Assembly (NCBI GenBank): GCA_004297725.1
Contig: SCUS01000098.1
Span: forward strand, 62,001-126,000
Source: Myxococcaceae bacterium
GTDB taxonomy: Bacteria; Myxococcota_A; Polyangia; Polyangiales; Ga0077539
DNA: 64,000 bases
Direction: 5' to 3'
Positions 23,461 to 32,026 of this stretch are shown here, one piece after another (the stretch's first letter is position 1; each line of letters begins with the position of its first letter). The notes under the pieces are model-generated. The model worked only from the letters and a program-made list of their open reading frames with translations, searched no databases and was not told the DNA's origin. A program made the position numbers and the translations under genes.

Positions 23461-23823
23461 ATGCTCACCGCCCCGCTTCACCCCGCCGCCGCCGAGCTCG
23501 CCCGCGACCTGGAGATCGAGCAGCGCCTGAACACCATCGCCGCGGTGATCCGCGCGGGCCTCGTCGCGCTGGCCCCGTCGATCGTCGCCGACCTGCTCGA
23601 CCCGCACGGCGCGCTGCGCCACGACGCCGCCCTCGGTCGCCTCTACGCCGATCAGGTGCGCGCCTGGGCGGCGGGTGACCTCGTCGCGCTCGCCGCCAGC
23701 AACGTCGCCTGGGGCCGCAACGGCTGCCGCGACTGCGCCCGGCGGGCGCTCCAGAACTGCGACGGCGAGAGCCGCTGCAACCTGTGCAGCTTCAACGCCT
23801 CGGCGCGTGAGGCCCGGGCGTGA
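23461..23823 (+). CDS. First gene of rightward operon, zinc-ribbon-like protein
   Basis: 120 residues from ATG 23461, the first start after the rightward promoter. A helical N-terminus (AAELARDLEIEQRLNTIAAVI) leads to a C-terminal Cys cluster: CRDCARRALQNC followed by CNLCSFN, which could bind one zinc ion. The stop overlaps the next GTG by 4 nt. As the first gene after the switch it is likely made early. Function unknown. Confidence 0.65.
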   Translation: MLTAPLHPAAAELARDLEIEQRLNTIAAVIRAGLVALAPSIVADLLDPHGALRHDAALGRLYADQVRAWAAGDLVALAASNVAWGRNGCRDCARRALQNCDGESRCNLCSFNASAREARA

Positions 23824-24002
23824 GCGCCCTCCGCGCCACGTACAGCGGCGAGGCCCGCGCCGAGTGGGAGAACCTGCTGGTGATGGCCGCCCTCCCGGGC
23901 CGCCCCGTCGCCCTCCGCACGGTGCGCCGCCTCGGCCGCGCTGCCGGTGTCGACGCCTCGGAGATCACCCGCGTCGCCCGCGAGATCGGAGCGGCGTCGT
24001 GA
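23820..24002 (+). CDS. Small HTH-like phage protein
   Basis: 60 residues with GTGA overlaps at both ends. The second half (RTVRRLGRAAGVDASEITRVAREI) looks like a short helix-turn-helix. It may be a small DNA-binding regulator. Operon structure is the main evidence. Confidence 0.55.
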   Translation: MSALRATYSGEARAEWENLLVMAALPGRPVALRTVRRLGRAAGVDASEITRVAREIGAAS

Positions 24003-24181
24003 CCCGCGCCGACGTCGCCTACCCGCTCCTCGCACAGGCCTCCCTGCTGATGGAGTGCCAAGCGTGGCTCTACTACCTCGCGGGGGACGCTCGCACCGCC
24101 GAGGCTATCGAGGCCCGCGCCGATGACCTGTGGGCCCGCGCCGAGGCCGCCCGGGCGAGCCGCACGCGAGGTGACGCGTGA
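23999..24181 (+). CDS. Small helical phage protein
   Basis: 60 residues from GTG 23999 (GTGA overlap). Almost entirely helical: YPLLAQASLLMECQAWLYYL and a repetitive Ala/Glu/Arg helix. No domain recognised. It is supported by tight 4-nt overlaps with both neighbours. Confidence 0.5.
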   Translation: MTRADVAYPLLAQASLLMECQAWLYYLAGDARTAEAIEARADDLWARAEAARASRTRGDA

Positions 24182-24534
24182 CCACCTCCGCCACCTGTCC
24201 GCGCTGCGGGCGCACCTACGACACCACCCCGCCCGCGACCCCGCGCGCCGAGCTGCTCATGCGCTCGCTCGACGTGGCGGTGTTCATGGCGACCCACGAC
24301 CTCCAGCGCCTCGCCTGGGCCGACGTCGAGGGTCACGCCCGCGTCGCCGCGGCCGAGGTCGCAGCCCACGGCGACGACCTGGAGTTCGGCGGCAAGTACT
24401 GCCGGAGCACCTTCGCGGCGCTCGCCCGGGGCCTCGCCGCCCTTTCGTTCCCGCCCGGCGGCGTGGTGTTCGGAGGCTCCCACTGGTGCGCTCAGCACCC
24501 CGACGCGTCCCCGCGCACGGAGGTCCGGTCGTGA
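24178..24534 (+). CDS. Small Cys-containing phage protein
   Basis: 118 residues from GTG 24178. It opens with a zinc-knuckle-like CPRCGRTYDT, has a helical middle (FMATHDLQRLAWADVEGHARVAAAEV) and two further Cys (KYCRST, HWCAQH) that may complete the metal site. GTGA overlaps at both ends. Function unknown. Confidence 0.55.
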   Translation: MTTSATCPRCGRTYDTTPPATPRAELLMRSLDVAVFMATHDLQRLAWADVEGHARVAAAEVAAHGDDLEFGGKYCRSTFAALARGLAALSFPPGGVVFGGSHWCAQHPDASPRTEVRS

Positions 24535-24848
24535 GCGCACTGAATCACGACCAGCTCGTCGCCGCGCTGGACGATCACGAGCGTGAGGCACGCGAGGCGA
24601 TCGATCGCCTTCGCGACATCGCGACCGACGAGGCGGACGAAGACGAGGAGGTTCCGCGCGAGGAGGTGTATCGCCTCGCACGGCACCTGCGCGGGTCGGT
24701 CGACCTCCTGGGCTGTCTACTTCGGCTCCTGCCCGGGCGGTCCATCGAGGAGATCCATAGCGCCTTCGGCGCGCCCGGGGACTGGGGCTACGAGACGCCC
24801 CTCGGCGATGCGCTGGCGCGCCTCTACCGCGGCGAGGCGCAGTCGTGA
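24531..24848 (+). CDS. Small acidic helical phage protein
   Basis: 105 residues from GTG 24531. An acidic helical start (HEREAREAIDRLRDIATDEADEDEE is broken by an acidic run) is followed by LARHLRGSVDLLGCLLRLLPG, a hydrophobic helix, and a compact C-terminus with DWGYETPLGDALARLY. No family recognised; supported by overlaps on both sides. Confidence 0.5.
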   Translation: MSALNHDQLVAALDDHEREAREAIDRLRDIATDEADEDEEVPREEVYRLARHLRGSVDLLGCLLRLLPGRSIEEIHSAFGAPGDWGYETPLGDALARLYRGEAQS

Positions 24849-25378
24849 GCGCTCCCCGATGCTCCTGCGACCGCGCGGGCCTGCCCGAGGGCCGCGACCA
24901 GTGCAGCCTCTGCGACCTCGACGAGGTCAACGAGGTGGCCACGGTGCCGCCGCCCGCGCCCTCCGACGACGACATCGCCGGGGTGCTCGCCAACGACGAG
25001 GCCGCGGCCGGTCGGCTGCTCACGATCCACAACGGCACGCGCGGCCCCGTCGCCACCTTCCCTCGGGCCGACGTACGCCGCCTCCTCGACGCTCACCAGC
25101 ACGCCGTCGAATCGGCGCAGCTGGGCGGCCGGCTGCTCGAGGCGCCCACGGTGTACCCGCCCGCCTCCGAGCGCTGCGCCTGCGGCCGCCTGGAGGTGCC
25201 CGGCGTCGCCGCCTGCCGCGGCTGCCTCGACCCGGTCGAGCAGGCCTTCGCTGCGTGGCTCGCCGCCGAGGCGGCCGACGAGGGACTCACGCCCGAGCAG
25301 CGCGTGCAGCTCCGTCGCCGCCGCACCGCGCACGTCAACGCCCGCACCACCGCGCGGCTCGCGGCGGGGCCGCCGTAG
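24845..25378 (+). CDS. Phage protein with two Cys clusters
   Basis: 177 residues from GTG 24845 (GTGA overlap). An N-terminal CSCDRAG...CSLCDL cluster and a second, CACGRLEV...CRGCLD, near residue 113 suggest two separate or one composite zinc site. Between them lies a compact domain with FPRADVRRLLDAHQ. The C-terminus is basic (RRRRTAHVNARTTARL). It ends 105 bp before the Rad52-type gene. It may help recombination, but this is inference. Confidence 0.55.
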   Translation: MSAPRCSCDRAGLPEGRDQCSLCDLDEVNEVATVPPPAPSDDDIAGVLANDEAAAGRLLTIHNGTRGPVATFPRADVRRLLDAHQHAVESAQLGGRLLEAPTVYPPASERCACGRLEVPGVAACRGCLDPVEQAFAAWLAAEAADEGLTPEQRVQLRRRRTAHVNARTTARLAAGPP

Positions 25379-25483
25379 CGCGGCCCTGAGGGCTCTGGCC
25401 CTGCGGTGTCCGTCGGACGCGCCCTCCCCCCAGGGGCACCCCCGACCGTCACCGGAGCGCCTGACTGCTCCGAGGAGGTTTCC

Positions 25484-27046
25484 GTGTTGAACGACCAGCT
25501 CGAACGGTTTGTATCCGCCGTGCTCGCCCTCGTGGGCCATGCCGTGGCGAAGCCGCTGACGGAGGAGCAGCGCAAGGAGCTGCACGCGCCGCTGCCCCGC
25601 GACGTGATCAAGAGGCTCCCCGGCAAGCCCGCGGAGTACGTCTCCGGGCACTACGTCATCGATCGCCTGAACAAGGTGTTCGGGCACGACGGATGGACCG
25701 ACACCTACGAGCCGCCGGTCGTGGTGCAGGGCGATCGCCCGCTGGTACACGTGCGGGGGTCGCTCACGGCGGGCGGCGTCACGCGCTGGGACACCGGCGT
25801 GGGCGTCGCCGCGGACGGCAAGGTCGACTCCCTGGAGACGGCGCTGAAGGGCGCCTTCACCGACTGCCTGAAGCGCAACGCGCGAAAGCTGGGCGACAGC
25901 TTCGGCCTGGCGCTCTACGAGAAGGTCGAGGGCGGCCGCCAGCGCTCCGGGGTGGGCATCTCCACCACCGCGATCGCGATGCTCGAGGACATCGCCGAGC
26001 TGCCGACCGCCGAGGCCGTCACCGCGTGGGCCCATGCGAGCGCGCCCTGGGTGAAGAAGCTCGACGACGACGAGCAGGACATCATCCGCGGCGAGGTCGC
26101 CGCCCGTCGGCGCGTGCTCAACGGCGCCGCGGCGACGCCTGCCCCCGTCCCTGCGCTGGCGCCCGCGTCGCCCTCGGCCCCTGCGCCCTCCCCCGCTCCG
26201 GAGCCCACGCCCGGGGCACTCGCCGCGTTCTACGCGCGCCTCGAGCAGATCGAGCTGCCCGGCGAGTCCGTCGCGGTCTGGATGAAGTACCGCGCCGAGC
26301 TCGCGCCGCTGCCGGTGGCCGACCGCGAGGCCGCGTGGCGGGCGCTCATCGCCCGCACCGAGAAGATCGGTCGGATGGTCAACGCCGGGGTCTGGCTGAA
26401 GAAGGCCATCGCGGAGGAGGACTCTCGCAAGGGCCCTCCGGTGGGGGCGCAGACCACCAAGCGGCCTGACGCCCCCGCCCTCGCGACCTTCCGCTCTCGG
26501 TCTGCGGCCGCGCCCACCTTCGATGCGCTCGTTGCGACCTGCCTCGAGCTCGGCCCCTCGGTCACCGCCCACCTGGGCGAGGCATGGGCGATCGCCCAGG
26601 CCCGGGCCGCCGACCTCGGCACGAACCCCGACCACCTGGTCCCGGCGGTCGAAGCGGCCCGCGTGGTCTCCCCGGAGCCCGCCCACTGGCGCACGGTGGG
26701 ACTCTTCCTCAGCGGGCTCGCGGCCGCCGCCGACCGCGCCGCCGTCGACGCGGTGACGCGCCAGCACGGCGCCGCCGTGGCGAGGCTCCCCGAGGTGCTG
26801 CGCGCCCGGATGCGCGCGGAGCTTGCGGCCGCCCGCAGCCACGTCGTGCCCACCGACGCGGCCGCCGTGCTCGAGGCGGAGCTGCGGGCCGCGGGGAACA
26901 TCCCCGACGCGGAGGCCGCCGGCGACCGGGCCGCCGAGGCGTTCCGCGCGGGTCGCATCACCGCCGAGCAGCTCAAGCGCCTGGCGGCGCTGCAGGACTC
27001 GATCGTCTCGGCGATGGAGCGCGAGCCCACCGAGGAGGCTGCGTGA
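25484..27046 (+). CDS. Rad52/Rad22-family single-strand annealing protein
   Basis: 520 residues from GTG 25484, preceded by GAGGAGG, a strong ribosome-binding site. Residues 25-150 show the Rad52-type annealing fold: GHYVIDRLNKVFGHDGW, a VTRWDTGVG beta hairpin, and ALKGAFTDCLKRNARKLGDSFGLALYEK, the family's most conserved helix. Residues 150-230 hold a helix then a Pro/Ala-rich linker; 230-520 are long helices of unknown role, an unusually large C-terminal extension. It would anneal ssDNA during phage recombination with the exonuclease-like gene that follows with a 4-nt overlap. Confidence 0.88.
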   Translation: MLNDQLERFVSAVLALVGHAVAKPLTEEQRKELHAPLPRDVIKRLPGKPAEYVSGHYVIDRLNKVFGHDGWTDTYEPPVVVQGDRPLVHVRGSLTAGGVTRWDTGVGVAADGKVDSLETALKGAFTDCLKRNARKLGDSFGLALYEKVEGGRQRSGVGISTTAIAMLEDIAELPTAEAVTAWAHASAPWVKKLDDDEQDIIRGEVAARRRVLNGAAATPAPVPALAPASPSAPAPSPAPEPTPGALAAFYARLEQIELPGESVAVWMKYRAELAPLPVADREAAWRALIARTEKIGRMVNAGVWLKKAIAEEDSRKGPPVGAQTTKRPDAPALATFRSRSAAAPTFDALVATCLELGPSVTAHLGEAWAIAQARAADLGTNPDHLVPAVEAARVVSPEPAHWRTVGLFLSGLAAAADRAAVDAVTRQHGAAVARLPEVLRARMRAELAAARSHVVPTDAAAVLEAELRAAGNIPDAEAAGDRAAEAFRAGRITAEQLKRLAALQDSIVSAMEREPTEEAA

Positions 27047-28227
27047 ACCCCAGCGCGAGCAAGCTGGAGCTGCTGGAGCGCTGCGCGCCCTCCGGCGCCC
27101 TCGGCGCGGTGTGGGTCGAGTCCACCTCCGACCAGCGGGCCGGCACCGGGCGCCACCGCTTCGCCCAGCTCGTCGACGAGCGCGGGGTTGAGGCGGCGCT
27201 CGCCGAGATCCCGGCCGACGCGCCGTGGCGGGCGCAGTGCGAGGCCCTCGCCGAGCACCTGGCGGAGCTGCCCACCGGCGAGCACGAGGTCGCCTACGCC
27301 TACGACGTCGCGACGGACACCGCGCGGCGGCTCGGGCCGTGGCTCGACCGCGCGTACGACGTCGGGCCGACGGAGGTCTCGGGCACCACGGACCTGCTCT
27401 GCCCGCCGGGCGAGGGCCGCGAGCGGTACCTGCTCGTCGACTACAAGGGGGAGGAGGAGGTCGCGCCCGCCGCGAGCAACCTCCAGTTGGGGTTCTACGC
27501 GCTGTGCATCGCGCGGGTGCTCGGCCTCGACGAGATCGACGTCGCCATCGTGTATCTGCGCCAGGGCGGCGGCCTTCGCTGGGACCGGGCGACGCTCGAC
27601 GTCTTCGCGCTCGAGGCGGTCGCGAGCCGCGTGCGCTCGCTCGTCACCGCCATCGAGGCCGCGCGCCATGCCTACGCCCTCGGTGACGCCCTCGACTACG
27701 GCACGGGCCTGCACTGCCGGCGCTGCCCCGCGCTCACCCTCTGCCCGGCGATGGTGCAGCTCGCGCGGGCGCTGCTCGCCGAGCCGGTGACCCCGGAGCG
27801 CCTCGCGCCCCTGTCCGACGACGACGCGGGCCGCGCCTGGGTCGAGCTGAAGGTGCTGGGCGAGCTGGTCGATCGGGGCCGCGCCGCCCTCGACGAGCGC
27901 GCGAAGCTCCGGGGCCTCCCCCTGCCCGATGGCGCGCGACTCGTGCCCGTCGAGCAGACCCGCCGCGCGCTCCTGCTCGACCGCGCCGAGGCCGTGCTGC
28001 GCGCGAAGTTCGGCGACCAGGTCGACGGCGTGATCGAGCGCTCGCTCTCGGCCGAGGCCGTGGGTCGCCTCGCGCGCCAGCTCGCCCCCGGCAAGGGCCA
28101 CAAGGCCGCCGCCGAGGCGCTCTGGGCGGAACTCGATGCAGCGCACGCGGTGCGCCGGTCGTCGTTCGTCCAGCTCCGCACCAAGCCCGCCCGCCCCACC
28201 ACCACCAGCACCGACGGAGAGCCCTGA
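27043..28227 (+). CDS. RecB/Cas4-like PD-(D/E)XK nuclease with possible Fe-S cluster
   Basis: 394 residues from GTG 27043 (GTGA overlap with the annealase). The nuclease signature is SGTTDLLCP (catalytic Asp) then LLVDYKGEEEV (D-x-K motif). One Cys sits early (LLERCAPSGA, Cys14) and three near residue 230 (CRRCPALTLC), the spacing used by AddB/Cas4-type nucleases to hold a 4Fe-4S cluster. The start SASKLELLERC is also typical of that group. It probably processes DNA ends to provide ssDNA to the Rad52-type protein, like lambda Exo with Beta. Fe-S binding is inferred. Confidence 0.85.
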   Translation: MNPSASKLELLERCAPSGALGAVWVESTSDQRAGTGRHRFAQLVDERGVEAALAEIPADAPWRAQCEALAEHLAELPTGEHEVAYAYDVATDTARRLGPWLDRAYDVGPTEVSGTTDLLCPPGEGRERYLLVDYKGEEEVAPAASNLQLGFYALCIARVLGLDEIDVAIVYLRQGGGLRWDRATLDVFALEAVASRVRSLVTAIEAARHAYALGDALDYGTGLHCRRCPALTLCPAMVQLARALLAEPVTPERLAPLSDDDAGRAWVELKVLGELVDRGRAALDERAKLRGLPLPDGARLVPVEQTRRALLLDRAEAVLRAKFGDQVDGVIERSLSAEAVGRLARQLAPGKGHKAAAEALWAELDAAHAVRRSSFVQLRTKPARPTTTSTDGEP

Positions 28228-28229
28228 CC

Positions 28230-31200
28230 ATGGATGGCATCGACCCCAAGACCACCAACGACCTCACGACCCGCGACGTACCGATCGGCCTGATCATCCC
28301 GCGCAAGCAACCCCGCACGACCTTCGACGAGGTCTCCCTGCGCGAGCTCGCCACCTCGCTGGCCTCCCCGGTGGGGCAGATCCACCCGCTGCTGGTGCGG
28401 CCGGTGGGCGACCTCTTCGAGATCGTCGCTGGCGAGCGCCGCTGGCGCGCGGCCGGGCTTGCAGGCCTCGCCACCCTGCGCTGCGAGGTGCGGGAGATCC
28501 CCGACGACCTCGTGCGCGAGATGCAGCTCGTGGAGAACGCGGGCCGGGAGGACGTGCACCCGCTCGAGGAGGCGATCGCGCTGGAGGCGATCATCCGCGA
28601 GGACAAGCGCACCCCGGAGTACCTGGCCGACCGCCTCGGGCACTCCGTTCGGTGGGTGCAGCGGCGTCTCGCGCTCCTCGGGCTCACCGAGCAGGGGCGG
28701 GAGTGGCTGCGGGACGGCCGCCTGCCGATCGCTCATGCCCAGCAGCTCGCGGCGGTGGACGCGGCGACGCAGGCGCGGGTGCTGGCGCGGTACACGGGGC
28801 CGCACGCCTCGGGCCTGCCGTCGTCGCGGGACTTCGCCCGGACGATCGGCTTCGAGCTGCACCAGCTGGACGTCGCCCCCTTCGACCCGACCGACGCGAA
28901 GCTCCCCGGGCATGGGGTCTGCGGGAAGTGCGTCCACCGCAGCGACACCCAGGGCGACCTCTTCGTGGGCGCGGCCGCGGGCGCGATGTGCCTGGACGCG
29001 GCGTGCTGGGACGGGAAGGTCGCGGCTGTCTGGGAGCGCGCGGTGAAGGCCGCGCCGAAGAAGCACCTCACGGTGATCGCCGAGCCGGGCGACGCGTTCG
29101 GGTACGGCGACCAGCTGCGCTGGGACTCGGACCTGCAGAAGACGCCCGCGAGCGAGGGCGCCAAGCCCGTGGCTGTGGCGCGGACGGCGAGCGGGCACGT
29201 GGTCGAGCTCTACGCGAAGCCGAAGCCCGCGGCCCGCGACGCCGGGGACGACGACGAGAACGAGGGGGCCGACGGCGAGGGCTCCCCCCGCGGCCCCGAC
29301 AAGTGGGAGCTGAAGCGCCAGGCCGAGGCGGTCGAGGCCCGTGTTCGGGCCGAGCGCATGCTCGCCCTCTCCGAGACGCGGGCGGGGCTCGTGCCGATGC
29401 TTCGCACGGCGCTGCATGCGTGCCTCGTGAACTTCGGCGGCCGGACGTTCCCGGCCGTGCTGAAGGCGCTGGGCGGCGACCCGTCGGAGGACCTCAGTGA
29501 CGACGCGCTCGTCGACGCGCTCCCCGAGGACGTTCTCGTGCGGGCGCTCGCCGCGACGGTCGCTCTCGAGGCGCTCGAGTACGACGCCGACGAGGGCGAG
29601 GAGCGGCCGACCTTCGAGGCCGAGCTCATCGAGATGATGAAGGGCGAGTCCCCCGCGGCGCCGGCCGTCGACGCCCTCGTTGAGCTCGTCGCGCCGCAGC
29701 ACTGGGTGCCCGAGGCCGACGTCGAGGTGCTCGACCCGAAGACCGCGGTGCTCTGGACGCCCACGGCCGAGGACGGCGAGACGCTCCGCACCGTGCTCCC
29801 CGAGAGCATGGCGCACGAGATCGAGGAGCACGGCGTGCCGTTCACGCGTCGCACGCCCACGGCGCCGTCGCACGTCGTGCGGGTCGGCACCTCCGTCCCG
29901 TACCTCCTGGGCACGCGCAGCGAGGCCGTCGTGGTCGGGTTCGTCCGCGAGGACGGTCCGTCGGGTACGGTGCTGCTCATCGACGGTGGCCAGCACCGCG
30001 TCGCATGGAGCGACACCGTGGAGGCGCTGACCGGCGCCCTCCTGTTCCGGCCCGAGGGCCAGGGCGGGCGCATCGAGCCCGGGGCGGACGGCTACTGGAC
30101 GGTGAGCAAGGCGGTCGCGAAGCCCTCGCCGTCGAAGCCCGCGAAGAAGACGGCCGCGCCTGTCGAGTCCGACGCCAGCACCACCGAGCTGCGCGTGAAG
30201 CGCGGCGACTGGCTGCAGCACCGCTCCGGCCTGCGCGATACCGCCAAGGCCGCGCTGCACAAGCAGTGGGAGCCCGACGGCGACGACCGCGTGTGCCGCG
30301 TCGAGCGCGGCGCCGCAGTGCTCTCGCAGGTCACCGACTACTGCCGCGAGCACAAGGTGCCGCTGGTCGTGAATGGCAAGGCGCTGGTCGAGCCCGCAGT
30401 CCCGGTGCCCGCGGCGAAGGCGAAGAAGGCCCCCGCCGCCCCGGTTCAGACCCCTGCTCCCCGCATCGAGCGCGTCGCCGACGACGTGCTGGCGGTGCTC
30501 TCGACGATGGGCGTCGACGGCACCGTGGCGCGCATCGTCGAGGGCAACCTTCCGCGTCCGCTGTACGAGCGCGTCGACAGGACCCTCCAGGCCCTCGGCG
30601 GGACCTGGTCGAAGAAGTTGAAGGGCCACGTGTTCGCCGACGACCCGCGCGACGCCCTGGACGGCGTGATCCTCACCGGCGAGGTCGCTCACGCCCGCGA
30701 CGTGCTCGGGTGGTTCCCGACGCCGATGGAGCTCGTGAAGGAGTTGCTCGACCTCGCCGAGGGCACTGCGGGCATGACGTTGCTCGAGCCCTCGGCCGGT
30801 GAGGGCGCCATCGTCGGCGCGGCGCTCATGCGGGACTACGCGGTCACCGCCGTGGAGCTCGACAAGGGGCGCCACCGGACGCTGGTCAGCCGCTACCTGA
30901 GCAGCGGCCGCCGTCCCGACGGCTCGCGCGACGGCATCGAGGCCGACGTCTGCGGGGACTTCCTCCGCTACGACCCCGAGCAGCGGTTCGACCGCGTGGT
31001 GATGAACCCGCCCTTCGCGCGGCAGCAGGACATCGACCACGTCACCGCGGCCTTCCGCCTGCTCAAGCCCGGCGGCCGCCTCGTGGCGGTAATGTCCGCG
31101 GGCATCGCCTTCCGCGAGGACCGGAAGACCGTTGCCTTCCGCGAGCTCGTACGCGAGGCCGGCGGGCGCGTCACCGAGAACCCCGAGGGGTCGTTCAAGT

Positions 31201-31262
31201 CGAGCGGAACCAGCGTGCGGACCGTCACCGTTGTGATGGACCGGAAGGCGGTGAGCCCGTGA
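28230..31262 (+). CDS. ParB-like N-terminal domain fused to DNA methyltransferase
   Basis: A 1010-residue protein. Residues 15-120 are a ParB/Spo0J N-terminal domain with PRKQPRTTFDE, the CTP-binding box GERRWRAA (68-75) and ENAGREDVHPLEEA. A KorB-like HTH follows (130-165, LADRLGHSVRWVQRRLALLG), then a Cys group (CGKCVHR...MCLDAACW). The middle (300-740) is of unknown fold. Residues 840-1005 are a class I methyltransferase: LEPSAGEGAIVGA (SAM loop, about 852), a VELDKG acidic motif and NPPF (motif IV, about 925), as in N6-adenine enzymes. No ParA gene is present. The fusion might mark phage DNA or block restriction. Confidence 0.85.
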   Translation: MDGIDPKTTNDLTTRDVPIGLIIPRKQPRTTFDEVSLRELATSLASPVGQIHPLLVRPVGDLFEIVAGERRWRAAGLAGLATLRCEVREIPDDLVREMQLVENAGREDVHPLEEAIALEAIIREDKRTPEYLADRLGHSVRWVQRRLALLGLTEQGREWLRDGRLPIAHAQQLAAVDAATQARVLARYTGPHASGLPSSRDFARTIGFELHQLDVAPFDPTDAKLPGHGVCGKCVHRSDTQGDLFVGAAAGAMCLDAACWDGKVAAVWERAVKAAPKKHLTVIAEPGDAFGYGDQLRWDSDLQKTPASEGAKPVAVARTASGHVVELYAKPKPAARDAGDDDENEGADGEGSPRGPDKWELKRQAEAVEARVRAERMLALSETRAGLVPMLRTALHACLVNFGGRTFPAVLKALGGDPSEDLSDDALVDALPEDVLVRALAATVALEALEYDADEGEERPTFEAELIEMMKGESPAAPAVDALVELVAPQHWVPEADVEVLDPKTAVLWTPTAEDGETLRTVLPESMAHEIEEHGVPFTRRTPTAPSHVVRVGTSVPYLLGTRSEAVVVGFVREDGPSGTVLLIDGGQHRVAWSDTVEALTGALLFRPEGQGGRIEPGADGYWTVSKAVAKPSPSKPAKKTAAPVESDASTTELRVKRGDWLQHRSGLRDTAKAALHKQWEPDGDDRVCRVERGAAVLSQVTDYCREHKVPLVVNGKALVEPAVPVPAAKAKKAPAAPVQTPAPRIERVADDVLAVLSTMGVDGTVARIVEGNLPRPLYERVDRTLQALGGTWSKKLKGHVFADDPRDALDGVILTGEVAHARDVLGWFPTPMELVKELLDLAEGTAGMTLLEPSAGEGAIVGAALMRDYAVTAVELDKGRHRTLVSRYLSSGRRPDGSRDGIEADVCGDFLRYDPEQRFDRVVMNPPFARQQDIDHVTAAFRLLKPGGRLVAVMSAGIAFREDRKTVAFRELVREAGGRVTENPEGSFKSSGTSVRTVTVVMDRKAVSP

Positions 31263-31921
31263 AGCTCACGATGCAGCGCATCCACCGCGCGGCCGCCCGC
31301 GTCCCGATGACGGGCGTCGCGCTCGATCGCTACGAGGCGGCTCTCCACTTCGAGGCGAGGGTCGGCAACCTCGTCATCGGTCGCGACGCGGCGCTGGTCG
31401 GCTCGTCCATCGAGTCCCCCGCGCTCGCCGCGTGGTTCGAGGACCGCGTCGGCAACGTGCTCGCGGGCCGCGAGACGATCGAGCAGGCGTTCGCCGACGC
31501 GATCCGCGAGCGCACGACCGAGGCGCCGGCGTCGCCGGCGCTGAAGCTCAAGCCGAGCACCGACACCATCGAGCAGTCGATCGACGTGTTCCGCGCCGCG
31601 CTGAAGCGCCTGGGCATCCCCGAGCGCAACGTGAAGGTCACCTGGGACACCGCGGAGGGCTGGGCGCGGTTCCGCGCGAAGCTCGATTCCGGGGGCTTCG
31701 TCGACAAGGTGCTCAACAACCAGGTGCCGCTGGTCGCGCCCGGCGCCTCGACGACGGAGTTCGTGGCGGGCGCCGGGCGCAACGCCGCGGCCGCAGCGGC
31801 CAACGGCGCCGCGCTCGCGACCTGGCTGAAGGGCCGGGCGCGCGGGTTCGCGCTGGGCGCGGAGAGCCGCGTTCTCGACGAGGTGTTCGCGGGGTACCTC
31901 CAGCCGGCGGTGACGCCGTGA
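31259..31921 (+). CDS. Phage protein of unknown function
   Basis: 220 residues from GTG 31259 (GTGA overlap with the ParB-methyltransferase gene). Mostly helical, with LDRYEAALHFEARVGNLVIG, a segment IEQSIDVFRAALKRLGIPERNVKVTWDTAEGW, and an Ala-rich C-terminal helix. No known motif. The stop lies 11 bp before the (GGGAC)16 tract, and a GTG overlaps the stop (31918) in another frame. Confidence 0.6.
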   Translation: MKLTMQRIHRAAARVPMTGVALDRYEAALHFEARVGNLVIGRDAALVGSSIESPALAAWFEDRVGNVLAGRETIEQAFADAIRERTTEAPASPALKLKPSTDTIEQSIDVFRAALKRLGIPERNVKVTWDTAEGWARFRAKLDSGGFVDKVLNNQVPLVAPGASTTEFVAGAGRNAAAAAANGAALATWLKGRARGFALGAESRVLDEVFAGYLQPAVTP

Positions 31922-31932
31922 AGCGCGCCAGA

Positions 31933-32012
31933 GGGACGGGACGGGACGGGACGGGACGGGACGGGACGGGACGGGACGGGACGGGACGGGACGGGACGGG
32001 ACGGGACGGGAC
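31933..32012. repeat. (GGGAC)16 pentanucleotide tandem repeat
   Basis: Sixteen perfect copies of GGGAC followed by a partial GGGA, lying between two rightward genes. No frame of this unit contains a stop codon. The unit length is not a multiple of three, so slippage would change the reading frame of anything translated through it. Confidence 0.95.
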
Positions 32013-32026
32013 GGGAGCGTCGCGCC

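Noticed and set aside
27696..31040. 1114-codon open frame on the minus strand
   Set aside because: Antisense to the nuclease and ParB-methyltransferase genes, which have clear motifs; composition is that of a high-GC shadow.
31933..32012. Pentamer array as a CRISPR array
   Set aside because: Units are 5 bp with no spacers and no cas genes nearby; it is a simple tandem repeat.
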